Assembly (NCBI GenBank): GCA_029257435.1
Contig: JARIBI010000215.1
Coordinates: 1-47,731, forward strand
Origin: Sporosarcina sp.
GTDB taxonomy: Bacteria; Bacillota; Bacilli; Bacillales_A; Planococcaceae
Length of the DNA stretch: 47,731 bases
Direction: 5' to 3'
Of the stretch, positions 15,280-22,567 are shown piece after piece. The position numbers were made by a program, and so were the translations under genes. The notes under the pieces were generated by a model. It made no database searches, was not told the origin of the DNA, and saw only the letters and a program-made list of their open reading frames with translations. Each line of letters starts with the position of its first letter. The stretch's first letter is position 1.

Positions 15280-15852
15280 TTATACAGTTGTTTTCGAATA
15301 GCCATCTTCAATCACGTCAAGTTTACCTGTCTCCGGATCAATTACCAATCCGTGTACAGGAACCGTTTTATCCATTAACGGATGGTTGCGTACTGCATCG
15401 ACACTCTGTTTTACACTAGCAGTTACATCTTTGAATCCGTGTAGCCAGCCTTTAAGGTCAACACCTGAATACGCAAGTGTTTTAAATAGATCACGATCAA
15501 TCCCTCTAGCTACCATTTTATCGATAATTGAATCTGTGTCAATGGAGCTCATGCCGCAATCATAATGACCGACAATATATACTTCATCCGCTTGTAATTC
15601 ATAAACAGCGATGAGCAGACTTCGCATAATACTTCCGAAAGGATGTGCAACAAGGGCGCCGGCACTTTTAACGATTTTAGCGTCACCATTTTTGAAGTTC
15701 ATGGCACTTGGAAGAAGTTCTATAAGACGAGTATCCATGCAAGTTAAAATGACAACACGTTTGTTAGGAAATTTTGTTGTGGAAAATTTTTCGTATTGAT
15801 GCTCAGAAACGAACTGGTCGTTATGTTCTAAAATAGTTGATAGAAGTGTCAT
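15280..15852 (-). CDS. beta-class carbonic anhydrase
   Basis: Encodes 190 aa from ATG 15852 (GGAGG upstream). Catalyses CO2 + H2O to bicarbonate in the cytosol. Zinc and catalytic residues are visible: Cys38, Asp40 and Arg42 in TCMDTR, then His96 and Cys99 in GHYDCG. The residue pattern and length fit the short beta enzymes such as YtiB of B. subtilis. Its 5' leader follows the terminator of the small upstream gene by about 35 bases. Confidence 0.9.
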   Translation of the reverse strand: MTLLSTILEHNDQFVSEHQYEKFSTTKFPNKRVVILTCMDTRLIELLPSAMNFKNGDAKIVKSAGALVAHPFGSIMRSLLIAVYELQADEVYIVGHYDCGMSSIDTDSIIDKMVARGIDRDLFKTLAYSGVDLKGWLHGFKDVTASVKQSVDAVRNHPLMDKTVPVHGLVIDPETGKLDVIEDGYSKTTV

Positions 15853-15885
15853 TTTAAATCCTCCGTTTTTTAAAAGTATATAGAG

Positions 15886-15915
15886 AAAAAGGGCGCCAGA
15901 TGGCAGCCCTTTTTG
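15886..15915. terminator. terminator of the 46-aa membrane gene
   Basis: On the minus strand AAAAAGGGC(TGCC...GGC)GCCC followed by TTTTTCTC. It separates the small gene from the carbonic anhydrase gene, though read-through is possible. Confidence 0.7.
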
Positions 15916-15945
15916 TATTCTCAAGAACCCAGTATAGGATTATGA

Positions 15946-16086
15946 TTAATAGGTGACATCTGGTTTTGGATCAATTACTTCGGAATCGTGCGACACTAAA
16001 GAATCGTTCATATAGTGAATCATGAACATCGCAGCTGCACCAAATGTAACTGCAAAACCGAGGATAGTAACAATTAGTAAGGCCAT
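15946..16086 (-). CDS. 46-aa single-span membrane protein
   Basis: Encodes 46 aa from ATG 16086, preceded by AGAGGAGACTAATT. Residues 2-24 form one TM helix (ALLIVTILGFAVTFGAAAMF), then a polar acidic tail (SLVSHDSEVIDPKPDVTY). The N-terminus has no charge before the helix. No family is recognised. It lies between ampS and the carbonic anhydrase gene on the same strand. Confidence 0.65.
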   Translation of the reverse strand: MALLIVTILGFAVTFGAAAMFMIHYMNDSLVSHDSEVIDPKPDVTY

Positions 16087-16186
16087 AATTAGTCTCCTCT
16101 CTATTGATAATCAGTGACTGCTTCCATTATACCTCATTTACATGAAAAGTTTAAGAGCCTGTACGAATTTTATAGGAAATTCACTA

Positions 16187-17419
16187 TTAGAACGCCCAAG
16201 TTCCTTTCCGGAAGAGTGGTTCAACGGTTCCATCTGCTAGAATACCGTCAATGTCCATTTCCCCGGATCCAATCATGAAGTCCACATGAGTGATACTTTG
16301 GTTCAGTCCGTTTTCCTCAAGTTCCTTGCGGTTCATTTCTTTGCCGCCAACTAAATTGAATGCATACGCACTTCCAATTGCTAAATGATTTGAGGCGTTT
16401 TCATCGAAAAGGGTATTGTAGAACAATAGTCCAGACGCTGAAATTGGAGACTCATGAGGGACGAGGGCAACCTCACCTAAATACTTAGCCCCTTCATCTG
16501 CTTCTATCATATTTTCCAATACATCTTGCCCCTGACCTGCCGCAATATCTGTAATTTTGCCATCTTTGAAAGTAATCTTAAAGTCATCGATAATTGTTCC
16601 GCCATAACTTAATGGTTTTGTACTTGAAACGACACCGTTCACTCCGGATTTTAAAGGTGCAGTAAAGACTTCTTCAGTTGGCATATTTGCCATGAACGTC
16701 GCACCATCCGCATTCACACTGCCAGCACCGCACCATGTATGTTTTTCCGGTAATTCAATTGTTAAATCAGTCCCAGGAGCCGTATAGTGTAATTTCAAAT
16801 AATGTTTGGTATTCAGATAGTCTACTTTTTCATGCAGCCTCTGATTATGCAGTTCCCACTCTGCAACAGGATCAGCTGTATTGGCACGCGCTGCTTTAAA
16901 AATGGCATTCCATAGAGCGGGTACTTGTTCTGATTCCGGTAAGTCAGGGAAGACAAGGGATGCCCAATCAGTAGAAGGAGCAGCAATGACTGTCCAGCTG
17001 AATTTATCTGCCTGCATCATTTGACGGAATCCATCAAGTGCTTGTCCGCTCGCTTTTTGAGCATCACGAATACGTGACGGATCAACATTTTTGAATAAGT
17101 CCGGACTTTGAGAAACGATGCTCATAAAAGCAGTTCCTTTTTTTGCAAGTTCCTCGCGCTCTGCAATTTTCCAAGAAGGAAACTCTGCAAAAGAATCTGC
17201 AGGTGCTTGTTCGTACCGAATCCGTGAGATCACGTCATCGCTCCAGTCAACAAAGACTTGTCGCGCCCCCGCACCATACGCTTTTTCAACGATGATTCGG
17301 ACAAACTCCCGAACGTCTGTTGAAGCACTTATAAAGAGGTTTTGGTTGGGCTGGATATTCACGCCGACTTTGACGGCCAGCTCGGCATAATTTTGTAGTT
17401 GCTGTTCAAATGTATTCAA
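16187..17419 (-). CDS. ampS: M29-family aminopeptidase AmpS
   Basis: Encodes 410 aa from TTG 17419 (AAAGGGG 10 bases upstream), which gives exactly the usual AmpS length; longer in-frame starts have no binding site. It is a cytosolic dinuclear metallo-aminopeptidase that trims N-terminal residues. Family features include FISASTDVREFVR near residue 30, the central ELPEKHTWCGAGSVNADG, LGEVALVPHESPI, NHLAIGSAYAFNLVGG and the metal-binding ITHVDFMIGS near the end. Possibly regulated from the 17420-17600 region, where I see only the divergent motPS promoter. Confidence 0.9.
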   Translation of the reverse strand: MNTFEQQLQNYAELAVKVGVNIQPNQNLFISASTDVREFVRIIVEKAYGAGARQVFVDWSDDVISRIRYEQAPADSFAEFPSWKIAEREELAKKGTAFMSIVSQSPDLFKNVDPSRIRDAQKASGQALDGFRQMMQADKFSWTVIAAPSTDWASLVFPDLPESEQVPALWNAIFKAARANTADPVAEWELHNQRLHEKVDYLNTKHYLKLHYTAPGTDLTIELPEKHTWCGAGSVNADGATFMANMPTEEVFTAPLKSGVNGVVSSTKPLSYGGTIIDDFKITFKDGKITDIAAGQGQDVLENMIEADEGAKYLGEVALVPHESPISASGLLFYNTLFDENASNHLAIGSAYAFNLVGGKEMNRKELEENGLNQSITHVDFMIGSGEMDIDGILADGTVEPLFRKGTWAF

Positions 17420-17548
17420 TAGATTCAAACCCCTTTCAGAAAGTACTTTAATAGTACCAATTCTGGTTTGAAAAGTGCAAAAAGAAAGACTTGAATCCGC
17501 TTTCACCTACAAAAGAAAAGATTACTGAGATTTCTCGCCCGGATTGTC

Positions 17549-17575
17549 TAAAGAAATCACGGATTATGACGAAAT
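17549..17575 (+). promoter_or_regulatory. sigma-D (sigma-28)-type promoter of motPS
   Basis: TAAA (17549-17552), a 15-base spacer, then GACGAAAT (17568-17575), which matches 6 of 8 positions of the GCCGATAT consensus at the standard spacing. It lies 33 bases before the motP start, which fits class III flagellar/motility control. Confidence 0.7.
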
Positions 17576-17608
17576 AAATAGAAGAATGAAAGACATGGAG
17601 GTCTTTAC

Positions 17609-18424
17609 ATGGATTTATCAACAGTATTTGGTTTAATTATGGGTTTCGCAGCAGTATTGGCTGGAATGGTACTAAAAGGTGCGCCGCTTGTGAACTTAGT
17701 GAATCCTGCTGCTTTCCTGATTATCATAGTTGGTACGGTAGCTGCGATAGTCATCGCATTTCCGATGAATGAGATTAAAAGGATACCGAAATTGTTCGGT
17801 GTGATTTTCAAAGAACAGAAACTTACTTCAGACGCAAATATTATCCGGATGTTTTCATCTTGGGCAGATGTAGCAAGAAGAGAGGGGCTTCTATCACTTG
17901 AAGCGCAAACCGATTCTATCGAAGACCCTTTCTTGAAAAACGGGTTAGGACTTGCCATTGACGGACAGAACGCAGATTATATCCGGGATGTGCTCGGCGA
18001 AGAAGTAGATGCAATGTCAGAGAGACATTCTTCCGGGTCTCTTATTTTCACTCAGGCGGGTACATATGCGCCTACTCTCGGTGTACTCGGTGCGGTAATT
18101 GGACTCATTTCTGCACTGGGGAATATGAATGATACCGAAGCACTCGGTCATGCGATTTCCGCAGCTTTTATCGCGACACTGCTAGGGATTTTTACAGGGT
18201 ATGTACTCTGGCATCCATTTGCTAACAAGCTAAAACGGAAGTCAGCAGAAGAAGTGCGACAGAAAAACATGATGATTGAAGGAATACTTTCTGTTTTAGA
18301 AGGAGAAGCTCCACGCGTAATTGAACAAAAGCTATCTTCATATCTATCTATGGAGGAACGTCGTAAGCTTGCTAACGAAAGCTCGAAAGGCAAGGAGGCG
18401 GGAGAAGTTGCCGAAGAAGCGTAA
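17609..18424 (+). CDS. motP: MotP, flagellar stator subunit (MotA/PomA family)
   Basis: Encodes 271 aa, with ATGGAGG upstream (GGAGGTCTTTAC before ATG). It has four TM helices: about residues 5-25, 33-52, then a cytoplasmic loop carrying charged residues that contact the rotor (WADVARREGLLSLE), and two more helices near 148-170 and 180-200 (TYAPTLGVLGAVIGLI). It forms the ion channel of the motor with MotS. MotPS pairs in Bacillus use Na+; ion type is inferred from the family. It overlaps motS by 17 bases and has a sigma-D-like promoter. No ccpA gene precedes it, unlike B. subtilis. Confidence 0.92.
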   Translation: MDLSTVFGLIMGFAAVLAGMVLKGAPLVNLVNPAAFLIIIVGTVAAIVIAFPMNEIKRIPKLFGVIFKEQKLTSDANIIRMFSSWADVARREGLLSLEAQTDSIEDPFLKNGLGLAIDGQNADYIRDVLGEEVDAMSERHSSGSLIFTQAGTYAPTLGVLGAVIGLISALGNMNDTEALGHAISAAFIATLLGIFTGYVLWHPFANKLKRKSAEEVRQKNMMIEGILSVLEGEAPRVIEQKLSSYLSMEERRKLANESSKGKEAGEVAEEA

Positions 18425-19166
18425 GCGCAAAAAAGATGATGGTCACGTTGATGAATCCTGGCTTCTACCTTATTCAGACTTGTTAACATTACTTCTGGCT
18501 TTGTTCATCGTATTGTTTGCATCGAGTTCTGTGGATGAAGCGAAGTTCAGTCAAATTTCATCGGTATTCAATGAAATTTTTGACGGAGGTAAAGGGGTTA
18601 TGGAGAGTTCTTCTCCAACTACAGTACCTGTGCCGCAGGATGACTTAGGTGCTGAAAACGATAATTCTTCCTATTTAGAGGACCAGCGATCACTCGGAGA
18701 AATCCAAGAGAATCTGGAAGACTATATTGCTGAAAATGAGTTAGAAGGACAGTTTGATACAAAGCTTACGGAAGAGGGACTGCTGGTTACGATACGTGAC
18801 AGCGTGTTGTTCAAAACAGGCAGTGCCGAAATCGATATACAATATCGTTCGATTGCATCGGACATTGCAAAATTACTGGTATTTGAAAAGCCCCGTCAAA
18901 TCGTGATTGCTGGTCATACGGATAATGTACCGATGGTTAGCGGTCAGTATAAATCGAACTGGGAGCTCAGCGTTATGCGTGCAGTTAATTTCTTATCAAT
19001 TATTGCTGAAAATAATCAGGTAGATCCGATGGCGTTCAGTGCTAAAGGGTATGGAGAATTTCGTCCTATCGCAACAAACGATACAGAGTCCAATCGTGCA
19101 AAGAACAGACGTGTTGAAGTTTTAATTCAACCGCTCGTATTAAAAGATGGGACAGCATATGAATAA
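18408..19166 (+). CDS. motS: MotS, flagellar stator subunit (MotB/OmpA family)
   Basis: Encodes 252 aa from TTG 18408 (AAGGAGG 10 bases upstream). N-terminus is Lys/Arg-rich (PKKRKRKKDD), followed by one TM helix in PYSDLLTLLLALFIVLFAS with Asp24 as the ion-binding residue. After a plug/linker of about 70 residues comes an OmpA-type peptidoglycan-binding domain (VIAGHTDNVPMVSG, NWELSVMRAV, AKNRRVEVLIQ). It anchors the stator to the cell wall. The overlap with motP indicates translational coupling. Confidence 0.92.
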   Translation: MPKKRKRKKDDGHVDESWLLPYSDLLTLLLALFIVLFASSSVDEAKFSQISSVFNEIFDGGKGVMESSSPTTVPVPQDDLGAENDNSSYLEDQRSLGEIQENLEDYIAENELEGQFDTKLTEEGLLVTIRDSVLFKTGSAEIDIQYRSIASDIAKLLVFEKPRQIVIAGHTDNVPMVSGQYKSNWELSVMRAVNFLSIIAENNQVDPMAFSAKGYGEFRPIATNDTESNRAKNRRVEVLIQPLVLKDGTAYE

Positions 19167-19175
19167 CCGCTAAAT

Positions 19176-19215
19176 AAAAAGCAGCAACTCCGCGGAATGG
19201 GAGCTGCTGCTTTTT
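19176..19215. terminator. terminator of motPS
   Basis: AAAAAGCAGCA-CTCC pairs with GGAG-TGCTGCTTTTT around a short loop. Confidence 0.85.
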
Positions 19216-19235
19216 GCTGTAGGACATATTGGGAA

Positions 19236-19457
19236 TTAACCGCGAAGTGAACCGAGTTCGGCAACAATTGCCTGCATCTCGTTCGGTGTAATGGTCTCGC
19301 GTTTCATTACCATTTTGTAAATGTAATGAAGATCTTCGTATTTAGATGTACTGAAGTTCTCTGCCTTCATAGCATCTACATTGACCATACGAAGCTTTTC
19401 TTTAATTTCAGTAATCATATAAGAAACATTTTCAGGAGTGGGTTGAGTTAAGTCCAT
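19236..19457 (-). CDS. yfkK: DUF1128 family protein YfkK
   Basis: Encodes 73 aa, all-alpha and cytoplasmic, with no membrane segment. Family signature: ENVSYMITEIKEKLRMVN, then DLHYIYKMVMKRE and PNEMQAIVAELG. The match to B. subtilis YfkK is high along the whole length. Function unknown. Ribosome binding site AAAGGCGG upstream of ATG. It lies near the yfkF-like gene further right, as in the B. subtilis yfk region. Confidence 0.9.
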   Translation of the reverse strand: MDLTQPTPENVSYMITEIKEKLRMVNVDAMKAENFSTSKYEDLHYIYKMVMKRETITPNEMQAIVAELGSLRG

Positions 19458-19499
19458 AGTTTTTTCCGCCTTTCGCTATCTACGGACTTAATCATTCCA

Positions 19500-20876
19500 T
19501 TAATTTAAGTCACTGTCAACCTGCATATTCTCTTTTTCCTTTTTCTCTTCTTTGATTTTAGCTTGGAAACGTTTGGACTCCATTACAATGACACCAGACA
19601 AACCGAGAAGGCCGATAAGGTTCGGAATTGCCATCAGACCGTTTAGAACATCCGCGAGTGTCCATACAACATCTAGAGTTGCCGTAGCTCCTACGAAGAT
19701 GAAGAGTACAAAGACAATGCGATAAGCGAAAACAGCTTTTGGATTCGGGAACAAGTACTGGAAGCACTTCTCACCATAATAACTCCATCCTAGAATCGTA
19801 GATGATGCAAAGAAGATGAGTCCAATAGTTACAATCATGGGTCCAGCTCCGCCTAGGAACTCACCGAATGCTGCCCCAGTTAATGCTCCTTTATCGATAC
19901 CGTTTTTCCACTGCCCAGACATAACGATTGTTACGCCAGTAATTGAACAGATGATCAGTGTATCAAACAAAACTTGTGTCATGGAAATTAGTGCCTGACG
20001 TCCAGGCATGTCGGTCTTTGCTGCTGCTGCGGCGATGGGAGCAGATCCGAGACCTGCTTCGTTTGAGAAAAGTCCGCGAGCAACTCCAAAACGAATTACT
20101 GTACCAATCGCTCCGCCTGCAATAGCTTGACCAGAAAATGCATCGCTGAATATCAAGCCGAATGCAGCTGGAACCAAGTCGAAGTTTAAGATAATAATAA
20201 TTGCTCCTGCAATGAAATAGAAAAGTGCCATAATCGGAACAAAGAATGCTGTTACTTTCCCAATTGACTTGATGCCGCCTAAAATTACAAGTGCCCCGAA
20301 AATGACGAGCGCAATTCCAGTTACCCAAAAAGGTACATTAAACGCATTATTCATCGCATCTGCAACAGCTTTAGATTGTGTTCCGTTACCAATACCAAAT
20401 GCAGCAAATGCACCGAAGATGGCAAATAAAACACCTAGCCATTTTTGTTTAAGACCATGTTCTAAGTAATACATCGGTCCTCCGGCCATTTGACCATTTG
20501 CATCTTTTACGCGGTATTTAACTGCGAGTACTGCTTCTCCATATTTAGTTGCCATTCCGAATAGTCCCGCGATCCACATCCAAAAGATTGCTCCGGGTCC
20601 TCCAGTTGCAACAGCACTGGCAACACCTACGATGTTACCGACACCCACCGTTGCAGCCATGGCCGTCATCAACGCCTGGAATTGTGTGATGTCGCCGTCT
20701 GCTTTTTTGTCGTGATTTCTAGAAAAGACTTGTTTCAATGAGTACGGTAATAATCGAAACTGAATGAATGTGAGTCGGAACGTTAAAAATATTCCTGTTC
20801 CAACAAGTAAAATGAGCAGTGGCGGTCCCCAAATTATGTCACTTAACTTTCCTAAAAATGCTTGTGCTTGATCCAT
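19500..20876 (-). CDS. alsT: alanine/glycine:cation symporter, AlsT family
   Basis: Encodes 458 aa from ATG 20876, after a G8 tract that serves as binding site. About eleven TM helices of the AGCS family: LTFRLTFIQFRLLPYSLKQVF at the N-terminus, ALMTAMAATVGVGNIVGVA (substrate and cation site) around residue 75, GGPGAIFWMWIAG, and GVARGLFSNEAGLGSAPIAAA near 275. It imports alanine, glycine or glutamine with Na+ or H+. In B. subtilis alsT lies beside glutaminase genes; none is present here. The C-terminus is charged and cytoplasmic (KIKEEKKEKEN). Confidence 0.9.
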   Translation of the reverse strand: MDQAQAFLGKLSDIIWGPPLLILLVGTGIFLTFRLTFIQFRLLPYSLKQVFSRNHDKKADGDITQFQALMTAMAATVGVGNIVGVASAVATGGPGAIFWMWIAGLFGMATKYGEAVLAVKYRVKDANGQMAGGPMYYLEHGLKQKWLGVLFAIFGAFAAFGIGNGTQSKAVADAMNNAFNVPFWVTGIALVIFGALVILGGIKSIGKVTAFFVPIMALFYFIAGAIIIILNFDLVPAAFGLIFSDAFSGQAIAGGAIGTVIRFGVARGLFSNEAGLGSAPIAAAAAKTDMPGRQALISMTQVLFDTLIICSITGVTIVMSGQWKNGIDKGALTGAAFGEFLGGAGPMIVTIGLIFFASSTILGWSYYGEKCFQYLFPNPKAVFAYRIVFVLFIFVGATATLDVVWTLADVLNGLMAIPNLIGLLGLSGVIVMESKRFQAKIKEEKKEKENMQVDSDLN

Positions 20877-21054
20877 CCCAATTCCCCCCCCTTGTTGTTT
20901 GACCAACTATATGTTTATAAATACGAAGAAAGAAGTACACACCTCCATTAATGTTGGAATAATCTAACTAATTGAACTAGTAGATGTTATTAAGTACTAA
21001 TATTGCGAAACTTCAGTGCATACGTCAAGTACTTTTTTAAAAGCTTAAGCAGAT

Positions 21055-21084
21055 TTGTTTGTTTTTTACTGACTGGGGTATAAT
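21055..21084 (+). promoter_or_regulatory. sigma-B-type promoter overlapping a sigma-A-type promoter
   Basis: GTTTGT (21057-21062), a 13-base spacer, and GGGTAT (21076-21081) fit the sigma-B consensus GTTTaa-N12-15-GGGwAw. The same DNA also reads TTGTTT-N18-TATAAT, a possible sigma-A promoter. It lies 40 bases before the YtxH-type gene. Confidence 0.6.
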
Positions 21085-21123
21085 ACGGTAAGCAATTAAG
21101 TAATCTATTTGGAGGTAATTTTT

Positions 21124-21489
21124 ATGGGGAATAGTAAACTTGGTAAATTCATCTTGTTAGGCGCTTTACTTGGCGGGGCAGCTGCTTTGCTCGATCGTGC
21201 GACGCGTAATTCTGTAATGGGCACTTCGAAAAAAGCGGCAAATGAAATTTCGTATTATGCAAAAAATCCGGATACCTTGAAGCAGAAATTGGCAGACCAG
21301 AAAGACAAATTCCAAGCTGCTTATGAACAGCTATCTGGGGATGTTTCGTATATTAAGGAACAAGTGGAAGAACTTAAAGCATTAACACCGCAAGTGAAAG
21401 AATTGGTTACGGATACGAAAGAAACATTTGTCGATTCAAAAGAAGAATACGAAACAATTATGAAAGATTCACCAGCAGCAACCTCTTAA
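21124..21489 (+). CDS. YtxH-domain general stress protein
   Basis: Encodes 121 aa from ATG 21124 (GGAGG, 8-base spacing). An N-terminal Gly/Ala-rich TM segment (LGKFILLGALLGGAAALLD) is followed by a long coiled-coil-prone tail (DTLKQKLADQKDKFQAAYEQL, YIKEQVEELKALTPQVKELV). This is the YtxH layout; in B. subtilis ytxGHJ are sigma-B/sigma-H stress genes. The sigma-B-like promoter upstream fits. It lies 27 bases before the YihY-family gene, so the two probably form an operon. Confidence 0.8.
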   Translation: MGNSKLGKFILLGALLGGAAALLDRATRNSVMGTSKKAANEISYYAKNPDTLKQKLADQKDKFQAAYEQLSGDVSYIKEQVEELKALTPQVKELVTDTKETFVDSKEEYETIMKDSPAATS

Positions 21490-21516
21490 ATTCAAAAGCG
21501 AAAGGAGTGAACCGCT

Positions 21517-22548
21517 TTGAAAGAAGATAAAAACGACAACTTGTCCGATGGGTCGCCTTCACTTAAAGAGGCCCATCAGGACAAACCATACATAAACGAA
21601 GTATCTCATCGTTCTAATGATGAGGGGCATAAATTTTCTGATTCGAAAATAGGCGGTTTTGTCTCAGATATCCAAGAAGGCGAATTACATACTTTTGATG
21701 TAACAACAAAAGACGGGTTTATGAAAGAGTTAATTTTGCGTATTAAAACCGTTGATGTATCCGGACTTGGTGCCGAGCTCTCTTACTTCTTCTTATTTTC
21801 AATGTTTCCTATGCTTATATTCCTTTTCACACTGCTGCCGTATTTGAATCTGGACCAGTCAGAAGTCATGCTTTTCATTAGAGATTATGCACCGCCAGAA
21901 GTAGCAACGATGATTAGCGATATTCTTGAGCAAGTGCTGGCTAACAAAAATGGCGGACTGTTGTCTATTGGTATTTTGGCAACACTCTGGTCTGCATCCA
22001 AAGGGATGAATGCACTTACGAAAGCTCTAAACCGCTCTTATTTCAAAGAGGACTCACGGTCGTTCGTGGTTCAGCGCGGAATGTCGATTGTCTTTACAAT
22101 TATGCTTGTACTTGTGGTCGTAGTGGCACTCGCTTTACCTGTCTTTGGAGAACAGATCGGCTCAGTGATCTTTTCGTATTTAGGATTTGAAGATGGATTT
22201 AATACATTATGGAATCAGTTGAGGTTCATACTGCCACCGGTTCTAATTGTCGTTGTCTTCACACTAATCTATTGGTTAGTGCCTGATGTGAAGCTTCCAT
22301 TTAAAACAGTACTCCCAGGGGCTTTGTTTGCAACAATCGGTTGGATTATTACGACTCTCGGATTCTCATTTTATGTGTCCAATTTTGGGAGCTATGCAAA
22401 TACGTATGGCAGTATCGGTACCATTATCATATTAATGCTTTGGCTCTATTTCTCCGCAATTATTCTAATGATTGGCGGGCAAATAAATGCAGTTTCAAAA
22501 GAACGGACAGAACGACTAAAAGAAATAAAAAGCAATGCCGCGGTGTAA
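21517..22548 (+). CDS. YihY/UPF0761-family membrane protein (YhjD type)
   Basis: Encodes 343 aa from TTG 21517 (AAAGGAG, 9-base spacing). A hydrophilic N-terminus of about 75 residues is followed by six TM helices of the YihY/BrkB family: ELSYFFLFSMFPMLIFLFTLLPYL, then GGLLSIGILATLWSASKGMNALTKALNRSY (the family hallmark), and a last TM with LWLYFSAIILMIGGQINA. Despite the BrkB name, it is not an RNase or a virulence factor; function is unknown. In B. subtilis the relative YhjD is a sporulation or stress gene. Probably co-transcribed with the YtxH gene. Confidence 0.85.
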   Translation: MKEDKNDNLSDGSPSLKEAHQDKPYINEVSHRSNDEGHKFSDSKIGGFVSDIQEGELHTFDVTTKDGFMKELILRIKTVDVSGLGAELSYFFLFSMFPMLIFLFTLLPYLNLDQSEVMLFIRDYAPPEVATMISDILEQVLANKNGGLLSIGILATLWSASKGMNALTKALNRSYFKEDSRSFVVQRGMSIVFTIMLVLVVVVALALPVFGEQIGSVIFSYLGFEDGFNTLWNQLRFILPPVLIVVVFTLIYWLVPDVKLPFKTVLPGALFATIGWIITTLGFSFYVSNFGSYANTYGSIGTIIILMLWLYFSAIILMIGGQINAVSKERTERLKEIKSNAAV

Positions 22549-22567
22549 AACCGCTGCATTGCTTTTT
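22527..22567. terminator. bidirectional terminator between YihY gene and pfeT
   Basis: AAAAAGCAATG pairs with CATTGCTTTTT, with an inner CGCGGT/ACCGC-type stem. It overlaps the end of the YihY gene and touches the pfeT stop. Confidence 0.82.

Noticed and set aside
18321..18407. Upstream extension of motS
   Set aside because: The extra 29 codons lie within motP in another frame; TTG 18408 has AAGGAGG at good spacing and gives the usual MotB-type N-terminus.
19963..20328. Long minus-strand ORF inside alsT in another frame
   Set aside because: Ser/Arg/Cys-rich shadow translation of a conserved transporter gene.
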